A stretch of DNA of 64,000 bases from Sulfurisphaera tokodaii str. 7 (GCF_000011205.1 NC_003106.2:806001-870000); one strand, 5' to 3'. Shown: positions 1 to 9,569, numbered from the stretch's first letter. Numbers and translations are program-made. Notes: a model not told the origin generated them from the sequence alone.

Positions 1-517
1 ATATGACTTCATTATAATCTCTTCCGATTCCGATCGAAATAATCTGAACGTTTGGGGGTACTTGAAGTCCCTCATACTCCTTTACATTTCTCTTATCAGT
101 AGGTTTACCATCAGATAATATGATCAATTTAACTGGTAATTGAACGTAAGCTAGCTGTTGTAAAATTTTACTTAGGGCTTTATGTAAATTCGTAGTATAT
201 CCTTTCTTAACATTTTGCAAAGCTATAGGATTACCTGATGGACCTTCATAAATTTTCTCTAAATCATTAGAGAAAAGATAAATTGAAATATAGTTTCCGG
301 GTGGAATCTCATAAGAAAGTTTATTTGCAGCAGCTATAGCAACATCTAACTTATTGTCTTTACGCATAGAAGGGCTATTATCAATAAGAATTACATAGTG
401 AATACCAGTAAATTGAACAAAAGTCTCAGGAACAACCCTAATTATAAGACTAATTTGAGTAGGTTTTTCAATACTAACATAGCTATGTGAGGATTTAATT
501 TTTAGACTTATAGTCAT
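1..517 (-). CDS. vWA-domain protein, ArnB paralogue (3' end outside window)
   Basis: The minus strand is open from an ATG at 517 to the window edge, about 172 codons. Its start, MTISLKIKSSHSYVSIE, aligns with the start of the ArnB-like protein at 1269-2405. A von Willebrand factor A domain is visible. It has the metal-binding DxSxS motif as DNSPS near residue 50, a conserved Thr in the stretch GYTTNLHKAL, and LSDGKPTD near residue 135. Such proteins bind a partner through a metal ion and are thought to be scaffolds. The gene is transcribed divergently from the zinc-ribbon/FHA gene, so it probably belongs to the same signalling module. The C-terminus is not visible, so I cannot tell whether it has ArnB's threonine-rich tail. 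Confidence 0.8.
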   Translation of the reverse strand, partial: MTISLKIKSSHSYVSIEKPTQISLIIRVVPETFVQFTGIHYVILIDNSPSMRKDNKLDVAIAAANKLSYEIPPGNYISIYLFSNDLEKIYEGPSGNPIALQNVKKGYTTNLHKALSKILQQLAYVQLPVKLIILSDGKPTDKRNVKEYEGLQVPPNVQIISIGIGRDYNEVI

Positions 518-544
518 TTCTACTATGAATATTACGTGAGTAAA

Positions 545-556
545 ACTATAAATACT
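545..556. promoter_or_regulatory. TATA element between the divergent vWA and arnA genes
   Basis: TATAAATA at 547-554 lies about 27 bases before the arnA ATG at 578, as expected for a leaderless archaeal mRNA. Read on the other strand, the same bases (TATTTATA) lie about 33 bases before the ATG at 517. One element could therefore serve both genes, or two TATA boxes could overlap. Confidence 0.5.
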
Positions 557-577
557 TTTATACAAAATACTTTATGT

Positions 578-1252
578 ATGCCATGGAAATGTCCCGTTTG
601 TGGATATGAGAATGCTGATGATGCAAGTTTTTGTATTAAATGTGGTGCACAAAAGCCAGCTGATACTCAATTTACTCCACCAGCCCAAACACCTCCACCC
701 CCGCCAGTAGACCAATCATTACAACAACCACAACAAGTTGAAGCACAACAACAAGTTATTACTCCACCCCCGCCAACTCCACCAGCCCAAACACCTCCAC
801 CCCCGCCAGTAGACCAATCATTACAACAACCAAATACAATGCAACCTGTTCAGCAACAAGTTGTTACAACACCTCCACCAACAACTCCACCAAGCCCAAC
901 AATACCTCCTGCCCAACAAGTAACGCAAAAATATTATTTACTCTTCATCCAAACACCTTACGCTGGATTGATTAACCAGAAAATACCATTAAGCTTCGAT
1001 ATCTTTCCATCTATTTCAGTCGGAAGAAGTCCAGAGAATGTAATTATAGTTCCTGATCCAGAAGTATCAAGAAGACATGCATTAATCTCACTTGAAGGAG
1101 GAGAACTTTATATTGAGGATCTTAATAGTACAAATGGAACTTATATTTACGATGGGAAATTATTTCAACCAGTTAAAGGAAAACAAAAAATTAGTCCTAA
1201 TACAATAATAAAACTTGGAAATCAGACTATTGTTAAAGTTTTGGCTGAATAA
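578..1252 (+). CDS. arnA: ArnA-like zinc-ribbon / FHA-domain regulator
   Basis: The 224-residue protein starts with a zinc ribbon (C5, C8, C19, C22). A long Pro/Gln-rich linker follows (about residues 30-120), then a C-terminal forkhead-associated domain with the signature residues GR, SRRH and NSTNG. FHA domains bind phosphothreonine peptides. In Sulfolobus this architecture is ArnA, which with the vWA protein ArnB represses archaellum genes in a phosphorylation-dependent way (knowledge of the family). I chose the ATG at 578, not the in-frame GTG at 536, because the TATA element at 547-554 lies between them and fits a leaderless start at 578. The stop is 16 bases before the arnB start, so the two form an operon. 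The linker carries a perfect 57-bp direct repeat. Confidence 0.85.
   Translation: MPWKCPVCGYENADDASFCIKCGAQKPADTQFTPPAQTPPPPPVDQSLQQPQQVEAQQQVITPPPPTPPAQTPPPPPVDQSLQQPNTMQPVQQQVVTTPPPTTPPSPTIPPAQQVTQKYYLLFIQTPYAGLINQKIPLSFDIFPSISVGRSPENVIIVPDPEVSRRHALISLEGGELYIEDLNSTNGTYIYDGKLFQPVKGKQKISPNTIIKLGNQTIVKVLAE
674..730 (+). repeat. 57-bp direct repeat, copy 1, in the ArnA linker
   Basis: Bases 674-730 are identical to 776-832. They encode 19 residues beginning TPPAQTPPPPPVDQ. The period is 102 bp, so the reading frame is kept and linker length could change by slippage or unequal recombination. Confidence 0.9.
776..832 (+). repeat. 57-bp direct repeat, copy 2, in the ArnA linker
   Basis: Second perfect copy of bases 674-730, in the same reading frame. 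Confidence 0.9.
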
Positions 1253-1257
1253 AAGTT

Positions 1258-1263
1258 GGGTGA
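1258..1263 (+). promoter_or_regulatory. Ribosome binding site deciding the arnB start
   Basis: GGGTGA lies six bases before the TTG at 1269 and matches the Sulfolobus anti-SD. It supports the TTG, not the upstream in-frame GTG at 1260 or ATG at 1215, which lie in or before it. Confidence 0.65.
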
Positions 1264-1268
1264 TTTTT

Positions 1269-2405
1269 TTGACAATCTCAGCTAGGCTAGAGTTTAGTCA
1301 TAAGTACTCTTTTACCTCACCTGTTAGGGGAGTTTTTAGATTAATTTTAGTCCCAGAAAGAGTATCCGTTGCAACTGGATTTCATTATATAATTTTATTA
1401 GATACCTCTGGATCAATGGCTGGAATTAAGATAGAGACGGCAAAACAAGGTGCATTACAGTTATTAAATAAAATTCCTCCAGGAAATAAAATTACATTTA
1501 TTACATTTTCTTCTACAGTAAATACTTTGATTGAATTCGCAGATACCTCAGGGTCTGTAGGTGAGACAATTTCTAGTGTAACAGCTCAAGGTAACACTGT
1601 ATTATATACTGCTTTGTCAACTGCTATTCAAATAGCTAAAAAGCACGGAATACCAGGTTATATTATTTTACTAACAGACGGTAATCCAACAGATTTAACA
1701 AATACTGACGCATACGAAAAACTTCAATTCCCAGATGGGTTTAAGGTAATTTCATTTGGTATTGGTGATGATTATAATGAGCAGTTACTTAAGGTTTTAG
1801 CGGATAAAACTGGCGGTATTCTTAATCATATTCAAGATCCAATGGAGATAGCGAATTCTTTACCTCAAGCCGCTGTGACTCAAGTAGGTGCTAAAAATGT
1901 CATAGTAGAAATAAACTCACCATCACAAGTTAAGTTATTAAATTATTCTGGACCACCAGTTAAATTAGGAGCTATAGAAGGAGTTGTTAGAATATTTGGT
2001 GAAACGTCTATTCCACCAAACTTTAATGGAAATATATTAGATGTAAAAATAACTTATGAAGATCCAGCTACCAATAGAACAGAAAACATTATAGCAGTTA
2101 GTCAGGTAACGCCAGCTTCTAGTTCTCAAGTATTTTTAAGTGGTATTAACAACGATATTCTTAATGAATACCAATATTATGAATTAATGAATAAGTTAGT
2201 TACTCAAGTAAATTCAAATAACTTAGCTGAAGCAACTAGAACTTTGCAGCAAATGAATCAATTAGCTGAACAGACTAGAAGAATTGAACTAATGGAAACT
2301 ACAAGAAGGCTTCAGCAAAGTATTGAAACAACGAGAAGATTAGGTAATGTTGAACAGACTAAGAAGATTATTACCAGTGAGGCAACGAAGAAGTTAAGAT
2401 CGTAA
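1269..2405 (+). CDS. arnB: ArnB-like vWA-domain regulator
   Basis: The 378-residue protein has an N-terminal beta-rich segment and a vWA domain with the MIDAS motif DTSGS (D45, S47, S49) and TDGNPTD. A second beta region follows, then a helical C-terminal tail. In Sulfolobus, ArnB is the phosphorylated partner of the FHA protein ArnA in repression of archaellum expression (established for S. acidocaldarius). I chose the TTG at 1269 because a GGTGA site precedes it and because the resulting start (MTISARLEFSHKY) aligns with the divergent paralogue (MTISLKIKSSHSY). The last 50 residues hold six short units of the form T-[RK]-[RKT]-[LI], possible phosphothreonine sites for ArnA (inference). Confidence 0.85.
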   Translation: MTISARLEFSHKYSFTSPVRGVFRLILVPERVSVATGFHYIILLDTSGSMAGIKIETAKQGALQLLNKIPPGNKITFITFSSTVNTLIEFADTSGSVGETISSVTAQGNTVLYTALSTAIQIAKKHGIPGYIILLTDGNPTDLTNTDAYEKLQFPDGFKVISFGIGDDYNEQLLKVLADKTGGILNHIQDPMEIANSLPQAAVTQVGAKNVIVEINSPSQVKLLNYSGPPVKLGAIEGVVRIFGETSIPPNFNGNILDVKITYEDPATNRTENIIAVSQVTPASSSQVFLSGINNDILNEYQYYELMNKLVTQVNSNNLAEATRTLQQMNQLAEQTRRIELMETTRRLQQSIETTRRLGNVEQTKKIITSEATKKLRS

Positions 2406-2491
2406 GTAAAAAATAGAAGGAGTAAAGTTTCAGAATAATTATTATATAAAAGTTTTTTAACCAATAGATAATAATTTATCTGGAAGCAAAT

Positions 2492-2665
2492 ATGCCAGTT
2501 GAAGATATTGTAAAGGTCTCAAGAAATTTCCAGGTTACTATACCAGCTAGAATAAGACAAAAAGTTAAAGTAAGAGAAGGAGATTTAGTTAGAGTGATAT
2601 ATGACGAAAATGAGAATGTTGTTAAAATTATTCCTATCAGTAGGGAAGAACTAGAAAAACTTTAA
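2492..2665 (+). CDS. Small AbrB/MazE-type DNA-binding protein
   Basis: This 57-residue reading frame starts [20 protein letters not shown]. That is the swapped-hairpin AbrB/SpoVT fold signature (R-N-x-Q-V-T-I-P-A-x-I-R), followed by a second strand block ([11 protein letters not shown]). Such proteins are DNA-binding antitoxins or transcription factors. No toxin gene follows: the next gene is convergent fau-1 and overlaps by four bases, so this is an orphan, perhaps linked to the Arn module. A TATA-like element near 2444-2452 lies about 45 bases upstream. The arrangement resembles the vapB at 10489. Confidence 0.75.
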   Translation: MPVEDIVKVSRNFQVTIPARIRQKVKVREGDLVRVIYDENENVVKIIPISREELEKL

Positions 2666-3900
2666 AGAATCTTTTTGACTTCTTCTATTATGGTAAATAT
2701 TTTTTTATACATTGTCTCTCCTATGATCTCTTTGTTCTTTTCTAATTCCTCTAAATCAATTATCCTAACTTCGTCTCCTACTTTAACAACATCAACCTCT
2801 AAATCAAGATACCTTAATTTACCTCTGAGTAATTCTGGTGGTGTGGAAATATTAACATAAATCCCCTTCAACTTACCATCTTTATTATAATATCTGTGAA
2901 TCTGATACCATTTTCTTGAATCAAACTCAACAATATCGTAATCTCCTTCCTCTTTCTTAACGTTTAGTCCATCATAAATTCCTTCTCTTGAAAAGACTCT
3001 CATTAATCTAACAATATAATAGTCTGAGTTAACCTCTTTGTATATAACCTTACCTTCTTTTAGCTCAAATTTTCTACCATCTGGTTTAATATGTTCAATA
3101 CCCATGTAGTCAGTAATCAGCTTATCTAACAACTCTTCATTATTCATAGAGGTTTGCTCGATTTCATCAACTTCATTCGAAAAAGACATTTTTAACATAT
3201 GATGAAATCTAATAGTATTGGGTAATACCTTTTTTCTGATTTCATCTAACATGATTTTATCTTCTAAAGACACTGTAACTTTTATGAAATCTTCACCTTG
3301 TTGTCTAAAATCATTATTATCAAACCTTATTGCTAATTTTTCTAATTCTTCTTTAAGAACAATATTGCTTGCAAAAGGAGCATTACTCCTCCACTTTACA
3401 TTATACCCCTTTTTATTAAAGGGAATACTTATAGATAGGAGTCTCGTCTTTTCCTCTCTATCTCTTATGTGTTCTGAAAAGAATGTTTTACCGTCTCCTC
3501 TCCAAACCATAGAATATTTACCCACTGCTTTTGGAGATGATAAAATAATTCTTCCCTCTGATGGAGGCTTAACCACTAATCCCTTATCTAAACAAGGTTC
3601 AACCTGATAGTCCATAAACTTACAGTTATTAGTTTCGATTACCGAATAGAGTCTAACTGGTGATTTCCAAATAAAAGAATTTTGAAAAGTTTTACGTAAA
3701 AATGAGTAAATGTCTTCTCCAATACTAATTAATTCTCCCTTATCATTTCCATCTTTAATTGTAACATCTGAGGGTTCAGCTCTGATAGGAAGAGAAAAAC
3801 GATCAGAGATTTGTGGAGTGGCTTGAACAATTTCAAAACCATTATCTAAAAATAATTTTGTTAGGGCTGTAGCGTAAATGCCTCTAATTCTAACTTTCAT
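2662..3900 (-). CDS. fau-1: Probable ribonuclease FAU-1 (AU-1/RNase E-G-like RNA-binding protein)
   Basis: The 412-residue protein matches the archaeal FAU-1 family in length and in its start ([21 protein letters not shown]). It has an N-terminal S1-like RNA-binding part, a middle region related to RNase E/G, and a C-terminal DUF402-type beta domain (around residues 270-400, containing W, H and Y residues such as [14 protein letters not shown]). Family members bind AU-rich RNA, and some have endoribonuclease activity in 5S rRNA processing. The ATG lies inside the 3' end of aconitase (11-base overlap), so the two genes are probably cotranscribed. The 3' end overlaps the convergent AbrB gene by four bases. 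Confidence 0.8.
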   Translation of the reverse strand: MKVRIRGIYATALTKLFLDNGFEIVQATPQISDRFSLPIRAEPSDVTIKDGNDKGELISIGEDIYSFLRKTFQNSFIWKSPVRLYSVIETNNCKFMDYQVEPCLDKGLVVKPPSEGRIILSSPKAVGKYSMVWRGDGKTFFSEHIRDREEKTRLLSISIPFNKKGYNVKWRSNAPFASNIVLKEELEKLAIRFDNNDFRQQGEDFIKVTVSLEDKIMLDEIRKKVLPNTIRFHHMLKMSFSNEVDEIEQTSMNNEELLDKLITDYMGIEHIKPDGRKFELKEGKVIYKEVNSDYYIVRLMRVFSREGIYDGLNVKKEEGDYDIVEFDSRKWYQIHRYYNKDGKLKGIYVNISTPPELLRGKLRYLDLEVDVVKVGDEVRIIDLEELEKNKEIIGETMYKKIFTIIEEVKKIL

Positions 3901-6442
3901 ATAATAATTTATTCATTACATACTTTAAAACCCCACCTTCACGTACATATTCTAATTCAACATTGGTATCAACTCTTACTAAACCTTCTACAACTTTCAC
4001 TTCACCGCTTGAAGATCTAAACTCGATCTTAACCTTTTTCTTTGGCGTTAAATCCTTTAAACCGTAAATATTCACAACCTCATCACCCTTAATACCTAAT
4101 GATCTCCAGTCTGGTATTTGAATTGGTAAAACTCCCATAGCTACCAAGTTACTTCTGTGAATCCTTTCGAAGCTCTCAGCTAATACAGCTTTAATACCTA
4201 ATAATGCCGTGACTTTGGCAGCCCAATCTCTTGAACTTCCAGAGCCATACTGCTTACCAGCAACAATTACTAGAGGCACTCCTTCACTCTTATATAACTC
4301 AGAAGCTTCGTAAACACTCATTACTTTGCCATCTGGGAAATGCTTAGTATATCCACCCTCCCTATCAACTAAGAGATTCTTAAGCTTGGGATTTGCAAAT
4401 CCTCCTCTTATCATTACTTCATGATTTCCTCTTCTAGCACCATAAGTATTTAACTCCTTAACTCCCAATTGTCTTAAATATTTCCCAGCAACTGAATCTT
4501 CTAGTATTGGGCCAGCTGGAGAAATATGATCAGTAGTTACTTTATCGCCAAGTAAAAGTAAAATTCTTGCGTTCAATATGTCATCAAGTTTAGAAGTTGG
4601 TAAAATAAACCATGGGGGTTCTTTTATATATGTTGAGCTAGAATCCCAACTGTAAGTCTCGCTCTCACTAACCTTTAGTGATTTCCAATTCTCATCTCCT
4701 TCAAATATTTTCTCATACCTTTTCTTATAAAGTTCTGGATTAAGAGAGAGATTAATATACTCACTAATTTCATGAAGAGAAGGCCAGATATCTTTTAAGT
4801 AAACTGGTATACCGTTAGGATCGTAACCAATTGGTTCGTTATCAAAATCAATATCAATTCTCCCGGCTAGTGCATAAGCAACAACTAGAATTGGTGAAGC
4901 TAAATAAACTCCTTTAAGAAGAGGATTTACTCTTCCTTCAAAATTTCTATTACCACTAATTACACCATAAACTTCTAGTCCATATTTCTTTACATCTTCC
5001 TCTACTACTTTAGGTAAAGGCCCTGCATTACCAATACATGTTGTGCAGCCAAATCCGACAATATGAAAACCTAGTGCCTCAAGATATGGGAGCAAACCAG
5101 ATTCCTTAAGATATTCTACAACAACTGGTGATCCTGGTGCAGTGCTAGTCTTTACATAGGGTTTGACTCTTAAACCACGTTCTATAGCCTTTTTAGCTAA
5201 TAATCCAGCGCCAATCATAACTGTTGGATTTGATGTGTTTGTACAACTGGTTATTGCAGCTAATACAACATCATTATCGCTTACTATGCTTCCACTCTTT
5301 TTCTCATTCTTCTCATTTCTCTTCTTCATCTCCCTTAACGGAACTCTCTCATCTGGATTTCTAGGACCGGCAACAGAAGGTTCAATTTTACTTAGATCTA
5401 TCTCGACTACTTCCGTGTAAATGGGAACTTCATCATAGAATAGCCCTTGGGATTTCGCATAAGTTTCAACTATTCTATAATCTCTTCCAGTACCGGCTAA
5501 ATATTTTAAAGTCTGCGAATCTATTGGGAAGTAACCTACAGTTGCACCATATTCTGGTGCCATATTAGCTATAGTAGCCCTATCTGGTACAGAAAGTTTT
5601 GATAATGAGGGTCCAAAAAATTCAACAAATTTACCTACAACTCCCTTTTTCCTCAAAACCTCGGTAATGTAGAGAACTATATCTGTTGGAGTTACACCTT
5701 CATTGATTTCACCAACTAATTTAACTCCAATAACTTCTGGGACTGTCATTGTATAAGGTTCACCTAAAAGTACGGCCTCAGCTTCTAAACCTCCAACACC
5801 CCACGATAATACACTAATTCCATTAGCCATTGTGGTATGAGAATCTGTTCCAATTACTATTTCTGGGAAAGCCGTCTGTACCCCTTTAACTTCTCTAACG
5901 TCTACCACTTTACTTAAATACTCTAAGTTTATTTGATGAATTATTCCGTTACCTGGTGGAATAACTCTTAAATTCCTAAAGCTTAATTGTGCCCATTTTA
6001 AAAACTTATATCTTTCCTCATTTCTTTCAAATTCTTTCTTCATATTCCAAGATAATGCATAAGAAGTACCGTAATAGTCAACTTGAATAGAATGATCAAT
6101 TATTAAATCTGCTGGAACAACTGGGTTAACAATTTTTGGATCTTTCCCCTTTCTTCTCATTTCATCCCTCATTGCTGCTAGGTCAACTAATAAGGGTACA
6201 CCAGTATAATCTTGCATTATAACCCTAGTAGGGAAAAATGAAAATTCCTTCCCTACTTGCCATTTTAATATAGCTTCTAAATCATCTTCAGTTATCTTTT
6301 TTCCATCAAAATTTCTAATTACATTTTCTATTAAAACTCTAATAGAATAGGGGTATTTACGAATATTTATACCATACTGCTCAAGTTGACTTAATGGATA
6401 GTAATGAATATTTTCCTCCAACTTAGAAATCTGAAATTTCAT
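3890..6442 (-). CDS. acnA: Aconitate hydratase (AcnA type)
   Basis: The protein of about 850 residues converts citrate to isocitrate in the TCA cycle. The three [4Fe-4S] ligands are visible: C400 in SCTNTSNP and C466/C469 in [10 protein letters not shown]. The substrate-binding GTDSHTTM (about residue 198) and the C-terminal swivel-domain motif [11 protein letters not shown] are also present. Length and order match bacterial AcnA/IRP-type aconitases, which are usual in Sulfolobales. A longer form from a GTG at 6457 is possible. I prefer the ATG at 6442 because the product then begins [11 protein letters not shown], and only a weak ribosome site precedes either codon. The gene is divergent from a nucleotidyltransferase-like gene 50 bases away. 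Confidence 0.93.
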   Translation of the reverse strand: MKFQISKLEENIHYYPLSQLEQYGINIRKYPYSIRVLIENVIRNFDGKKITEDDLEAILKWQVGKEFSFFPTRVIMQDYTGVPLLVDLAAMRDEMRRKGKDPKIVNPVVPADLIIDHSIQVDYYGTSYALSWNMKKEFERNEERYKFLKWAQLSFRNLRVIPPGNGIIHQINLEYLSKVVDVREVKGVQTAFPEIVIGTDSHTTMANGISVLSWGVGGLEAEAVLLGEPYTMTVPEVIGVKLVGEINEGVTPTDIVLYITEVLRKKGVVGKFVEFFGPSLSKLSVPDRATIANMAPEYGATVGYFPIDSQTLKYLAGTGRDYRIVETYAKSQGLFYDEVPIYTEVVEIDLSKIEPSVAGPRNPDERVPLREMKKRNEKNEKKSGSIVSDNDVVLAAITSCTNTSNPTVMIGAGLLAKKAIERGLRVKPYVKTSTAPGSPVVVEYLKESGLLPYLEALGFHIVGFGCTTCIGNAGPLPKVVEEDVKKYGLEVYGVISGNRNFEGRVNPLLKGVYLASPILVVAYALAGRIDIDFDNEPIGYDPNGIPVYLKDIWPSLHEISEYINLSLNPELYKKRYEKIFEGDENWKSLKVSESETYSWDSSSTYIKEPPWFILPTSKLDDILNARILLLLGDKVTTDHISPAGPILEDSVAGKYLRQLGVKELNTYGARRGNHEVMIRGGFANPKLKNLLVDREGGYTKHFPDGKVMSVYEASELYKSEGVPLVIVAGKQYGSGSSRDWAAKVTALLGIKAVLAESFERIHRSNLVAMGVLPIQIPDWRSLGIKGDEVVNIYGLKDLTPKKKVKIEFRSSSGEVKVVEGLVRVDTNVELEYVREGGVLKYVMNKLLYES

Positions 6443-6491
6443 GAATAAATCTACCACTTAAAGCTAAAAAGTACAGTTATTAAATATTTAT

Positions 6492-7214
6492 GTGAGTGAA
6501 AATTTAAAAGGCCTATGCACAAGGGCTTCATATTTAGGTTATTTTGGATCTTATGGAAAGAAGGATTACGTAGAAGGATTGTCAGATATAAATGTTGTCG
6601 CAATAAGTGAAGACAAAACTTTACTACTGGAACTAGCTTCTGAGGGGTTTTCACCAGTTGTATTAAGTAAGGAACAGTTAGAAAATTTATGTAAAGAAGG
6701 AGATCCTTTATGTTTATACATTATAAAATCAGAACCCATATGTGGAAATCTACCTAATGTACAGTTTGTAAAAACAGAAAAGAGTTGTGAAAGACTAGGT
6801 AAAGCAGTTATCTCTCTCTACGTAATCTCTCTTTTAGCATTTTTTAGAGGAGACGAGAAAAGTAGCTTAGAAAACTCTTACAGAACGCTGAGGACTCTAA
6901 TACAGTGGAGAAGTTGTATTGAAAACTATGAGATACCCATTACTGCAGAGGAAGTAGAGAAAAATTGTGAGTTGTTAGGACTTAATTTCTGTCAAACATT
7001 CAGAGATTTACTTTTACTTAGACGATTTAACGCTCCTTTGACTTTATGGAGTTTAGATAAAATAGCCGAGGCTATATTAATTTTTATGAAAGTTGTGAAA
7101 GCATCTAGAATATATGAGGAAACTAAGGGAGATGTATTCAAGATCTCAGTTGAAGATAATGGTTTTCTTGTAGAAAAAAGTAACAAGGAGAAAATCTTAA
7201 TTCCTTTTACTTAA
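6492..7214 (+). CDS. Nucleotidyltransferase-fold protein, crenarchaeal
   Basis: The 240-residue protein starts at GTG. Its N-terminus shows a short form of the polymerase-beta-type nucleotidyltransferase signature: G19-S20 in YLGYFGSYGKKD, then GLSDINVVAIS (D32). The usual second catalytic Asp is replaced by Asn, so activity is doubtful. The rest is helical and rich in Cys (C9, C67, C73 and others), resembling the substrate-binding helical domain of MNT/HEPN-like proteins. No toxin or antitoxin partner is evident. The substrate is unknown. The divergent promoter region shared with acnA (6443-6491) holds AT-rich TATA-like tracts. Confidence 0.6.
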   Translation: MSENLKGLCTRASYLGYFGSYGKKDYVEGLSDINVVAISEDKTLLLELASEGFSPVVLSKEQLENLCKEGDPLCLYIIKSEPICGNLPNVQFVKTEKSCERLGKAVISLYVISLLAFFRGDEKSSLENSYRTLRTLIQWRSCIENYEIPITAEEVEKNCELLGLNFCQTFRDLLLLRRFNAPLTLWSLDKIAEAILIFMKVVKASRIYEETKGDVFKISVEDNGFLVEKSNKEKILIPFT

Positions 7215-7416
7215 TAAAGCAATTAACTTAAAAACAGCTTTCTTTTACGCACTATAACTCTGATCTACTTCATATGCAAATGGAACCAACTATTCTCCCA
7301 GTTAAAGAATAAATAACGTTTTTTATTATTAAAGCAATTTGTATTTGTATGATGTCTCTCTAATGGAGTTTCTCTTTAACGAAACGTTTTTATTTTTGAA
7401 AGGAAAATATATAAAT

Positions 7417-7914
7417 ATGCCAAAAGAAGATGAAACAAGAGATTTAGAGAGAGCAGAAGAATACGAGCAAACGATAGCTAGAGCTACAGCTATTGGAAAA
7501 AATAAGATGGAATTAAGCACTGGGTTAATAATTGCAGCTAGGTACGCTGATAAGCTTAGGAGAGTTGCTTTAGTAGCATTTAGCAAAATGGTACCTAAGG
7601 ATATTATTATACGAGATATTTCTGAACTTAACAAACAATTATATGATGTAATAGTTAATCAAATGAAAATTGATAAGTTGGACGTAATAAGAATTCTTGT
7701 AGATGCAGAGTATGATGAGCAGAATCAAAAACTGGTTTTCAGTAATGTAAGGATAATTAGATATCTAACAGAAGAGCAATGTAGCAAGAAGTATGAAGAA
7801 GTGAATAAGCAGTTAGAAGAATATAAGAAGAAGTATGAAGAATTAAGCAGACAAGTAGAAGAATTTAAGGAAAAAATAAGACAAGTAGAAGAGGCTTTGA
7901 AAGCATTAACTTAA
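7417..7914 (+). CDS. Conserved crenarchaeal protein with C-terminal coiled coil (DUF2258-like)
   Basis: I place the start at the ATG at 7417 (MPKEDETRDLERAEEYEQ), giving 165 residues. An upstream frame reaches an ATG at 7339, but that segment looks non-coding and contains the AT-rich promoter. The conserved core ELSTGLIIAARYADKLRRVAL resembles the archaeal DUF2258 family, whose function I do not know. The last 50 residues (KKYEEVNKQLEEYKKKYEEL and following) form a clear heptad coiled coil. htpX follows after 28 bases on the same strand, so the two may be coexpressed. Confidence 0.65.
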   Translation: MPKEDETRDLERAEEYEQTIARATAIGKNKMELSTGLIIAARYADKLRRVALVAFSKMVPKDIIIRDISELNKQLYDVIVNQMKIDKLDVIRILVDAEYDEQNQKLVFSNVRIIRYLTEEQCSKKYEEVNKQLEEYKKKYEELSRQVEEFKEKIRQVEEALKALT

Positions 7915-7942
7915 TATTATTTTTTATTCTTAATCTAAGGGT

Positions 7943-8878
7943 GTGGAAATAGGTACTTCATTAAAAATTAATATGATTATAGCTTTATTTTTAACGATAG
8001 TTTCAGAGGGAATATTTTCTTTAGTGATTATAAATTTTTTAAAATTTCCCGTTATTTTTTCTATAATATTTTTACTTATATTATGGCTAATCCAGTGGCT
8101 AATATCCCCATATTTAGTGGAGAGAAATTCAGTTGAGGTTACCAGAGATGACCCTAGTTACGGATGGGTTTATGAATTAGTTGAAAATGTAGCAAGAAGG
8201 GCTGGTATTAAAACTCCTAGAGTTTTTTTAGTTGATGAGCCTTATCCTAATGCATTTGCTTATGGAAATTACGTTACAGGAAAGAGAATTGGGATAACTA
8301 TTCCACTCCTTCAAATTCTTACTACAGAAGAACTTGAGAGTGTGATAGGACATGAGCTTGGGCATATTAAACATAATGATGTTGAAATAGGATTAGCTAT
8401 AGGTTTAATACCATCAATTTTAGGTTTCATTAGTAATATATTACTTACTGTAGGTTGGGCTACCCTTATATTTGCTGTTGACGAGTTTGACATATTAGTT
8501 GGACTAACTATGTTAGCAATTGGTGGTGTGTTATTCGTGATAACGTTCTTCCTTCAACTATTTGTCTTATGGTTCAATAGGCTAAGAGAGAGTTTTGCCG
8601 ATTACTTTTCTTATGAACTATTTAGAGAGAGAGCATGGAATTTAGCTAAAGCTTTGGCTAAAATAGAAATTTACATGCAAAACATTAGATTAGATCCGTT
8701 TAGAGGAATTATAGTTACTATCCCGCCGACAAAAGTAAAGGAAAGTGACCCAGATCTTCTTATTGAAGATCTATTGAGAGAAAAAACAAATATCTTTTCT
8801 GATATCCTATCTACACATCCACACCCAGCAAAAAGAATTAAGATGATTTATAAATTAACAAAACCAATGATTTTTTAG
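7943..8878 (+). CDS. htpX: HtpX-family membrane zinc metalloprotease
   Basis: The 311-residue M48 peptidase has two N-terminal transmembrane helices (about residues 10-32 and 36-56) and the zinc site HELGH at 137-141. Two more helices follow (about 150-172 and 185-208), then a conserved ESFADYFSYEL stretch that should provide the third zinc-ligand Glu. HtpX degrades misfolded membrane proteins and is usually heat- or stress-related. The start is GTG at 7943, in a GTGTG run. The stop overlaps by four bases the end of the convergent gene at 8875. Confidence 0.88.
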   Translation: MEIGTSLKINMIIALFLTIVSEGIFSLVIINFLKFPVIFSIIFLLILWLIQWLISPYLVERNSVEVTRDDPSYGWVYELVENVARRAGIKTPRVFLVDEPYPNAFAYGNYVTGKRIGITIPLLQILTTEELESVIGHELGHIKHNDVEIGLAIGLIPSILGFISNILLTVGWATLIFAVDEFDILVGLTMLAIGGVLFVITFFLQLFVLWFNRLRESFADYFSYELFRERAWNLAKALAKIEIYMQNIRLDPFRGIIVTIPPTKVKESDPDLLIEDLLREKTNIFSDILSTHPHPAKRIKMIYKLTKPMIF

Positions 8879-9162
8879 CCCTTAACTAAACCAATTATTA
8901 ACCCAATAATGAACAGTATCGAATTATAAGGTAGGATTGAAATTTCATTTTTGACGAATGATTCAGCTGTGCTTGCATAAACGCCAAGACTTTCAATACC
9001 ATGTATAACAGTAGAAGGTGATAAAGCTCCTACAGCTATTAGAATAATTATTATCGCAAGTATTATTAAACCAATTTGTATTACTTTCTTTATTAATAGA
9101 CCTATAAGTAAACCTAGAATGAATGCTACGACCATACTTATTATTCCAGACTCAGTTATCAT
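8875..9162 (-). CDS. Small membrane protein, FUN14-like
   Basis: The 95-residue protein has two or three hydrophobic segments (residues about 8-22, 28-46 and 80-94). A glycine-rich start (VVAFILGLLIGLLIKKVIQI) resembles the FUN14 family G-x-x-x-G-x-x-x-K-K motif. Archaeal members are of unknown function. It converges on htpX with a four-base overlap. Confidence 0.5.
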   Translation of the reverse strand: MITESGIISMVVAFILGLLIGLLIKKVIQIGLIILAIIIILIAVGALSPSTVIHGIESLGVYASTAESFVKNEISILPYNSILFIIGLIIGLVKG

Positions 9163-9197
9163 ATGAGAAAAATAATATTAAAATGACTATTTAAAAA

Positions 9198-9569
9198 TTA
9201 TTGTGGTATATGTTTTTCCAATCCTTCTTTCATACTACTAGCTAATTTCTCTAGATCCTTCTCTAACTTATAGATTAATTTATCTTTATCCACCCAATAC
9301 ACATAACTAGGTCTTCCTTTTTTCTTCTCTGCTTCTTCAGCCTTATCTCTTTCTATTAAACCCTTATCTAATAAATTATTTAGTGATTTACTTACTGAGG
9401 CTTTTGTCACTTTTAACTTTTCAGCAATTTCATCTGCATCAAGTTTTTCCTTGCTTTCCATAAGCAAATGTAAGACTTCAACGTCACTGGTTGATAAACC
9501 ATACATAAATGCTATAAACTCATGAAGATCAACTTCTCTTCCGTCTGGCAATGAAATTTTTTCACTCAT
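9198..9569 (-). CDS. Winged helix-turn-helix transcriptional regulator (TrmB/MarR-like)
   Basis: The 123-residue protein contains a wHTH: FMYGLSTSDVEVLHLL, then the recognition region LKVTKASVSKSLNNLLDKGL, then a charged wing (ERDKAEEAEKKKGRPSYVYW) and a C-terminal amphipathic dimerisation helix. There is no ligand-binding domain, so it is likely a stand-alone DNA-binding dimer. The target is not evident. It lies between a small membrane protein and a RecA-like ATPase on the same strand, with separate intergenic regions. Confidence 0.75.
   Translation of the reverse strand: MSEKISLPDGREVDLHEFIAFMYGLSTSDVEVLHLLMESKEKLDADEIAEKLKVTKASVSKSLNNLLDKGLIERDKAEEAEKKKGRPSYVYWVDKDKLIYKLEKDLEKLASSMKEGLEKHIPQ

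Noticed and set aside
1215-1268. Longer N-terminus for ArnB from the ATG at 1215
   Set aside because: It overlaps arnA coding in another frame and lacks similarity to the paralogue, while a ribosome site supports TTG 1269.
3218-3607. Long open frame antisense to fau-1
   Set aside because: It lies fully inside a well-supported gene, has biased hydrophobic composition and shows no family motif; it is a shadow frame.
6451-6654. Short frame overlapping the nucleotidyltransferase-like gene on the minus strand
   Set aside because: It covers the divergent promoter and the start of a better supported gene, with no recognisable protein features.
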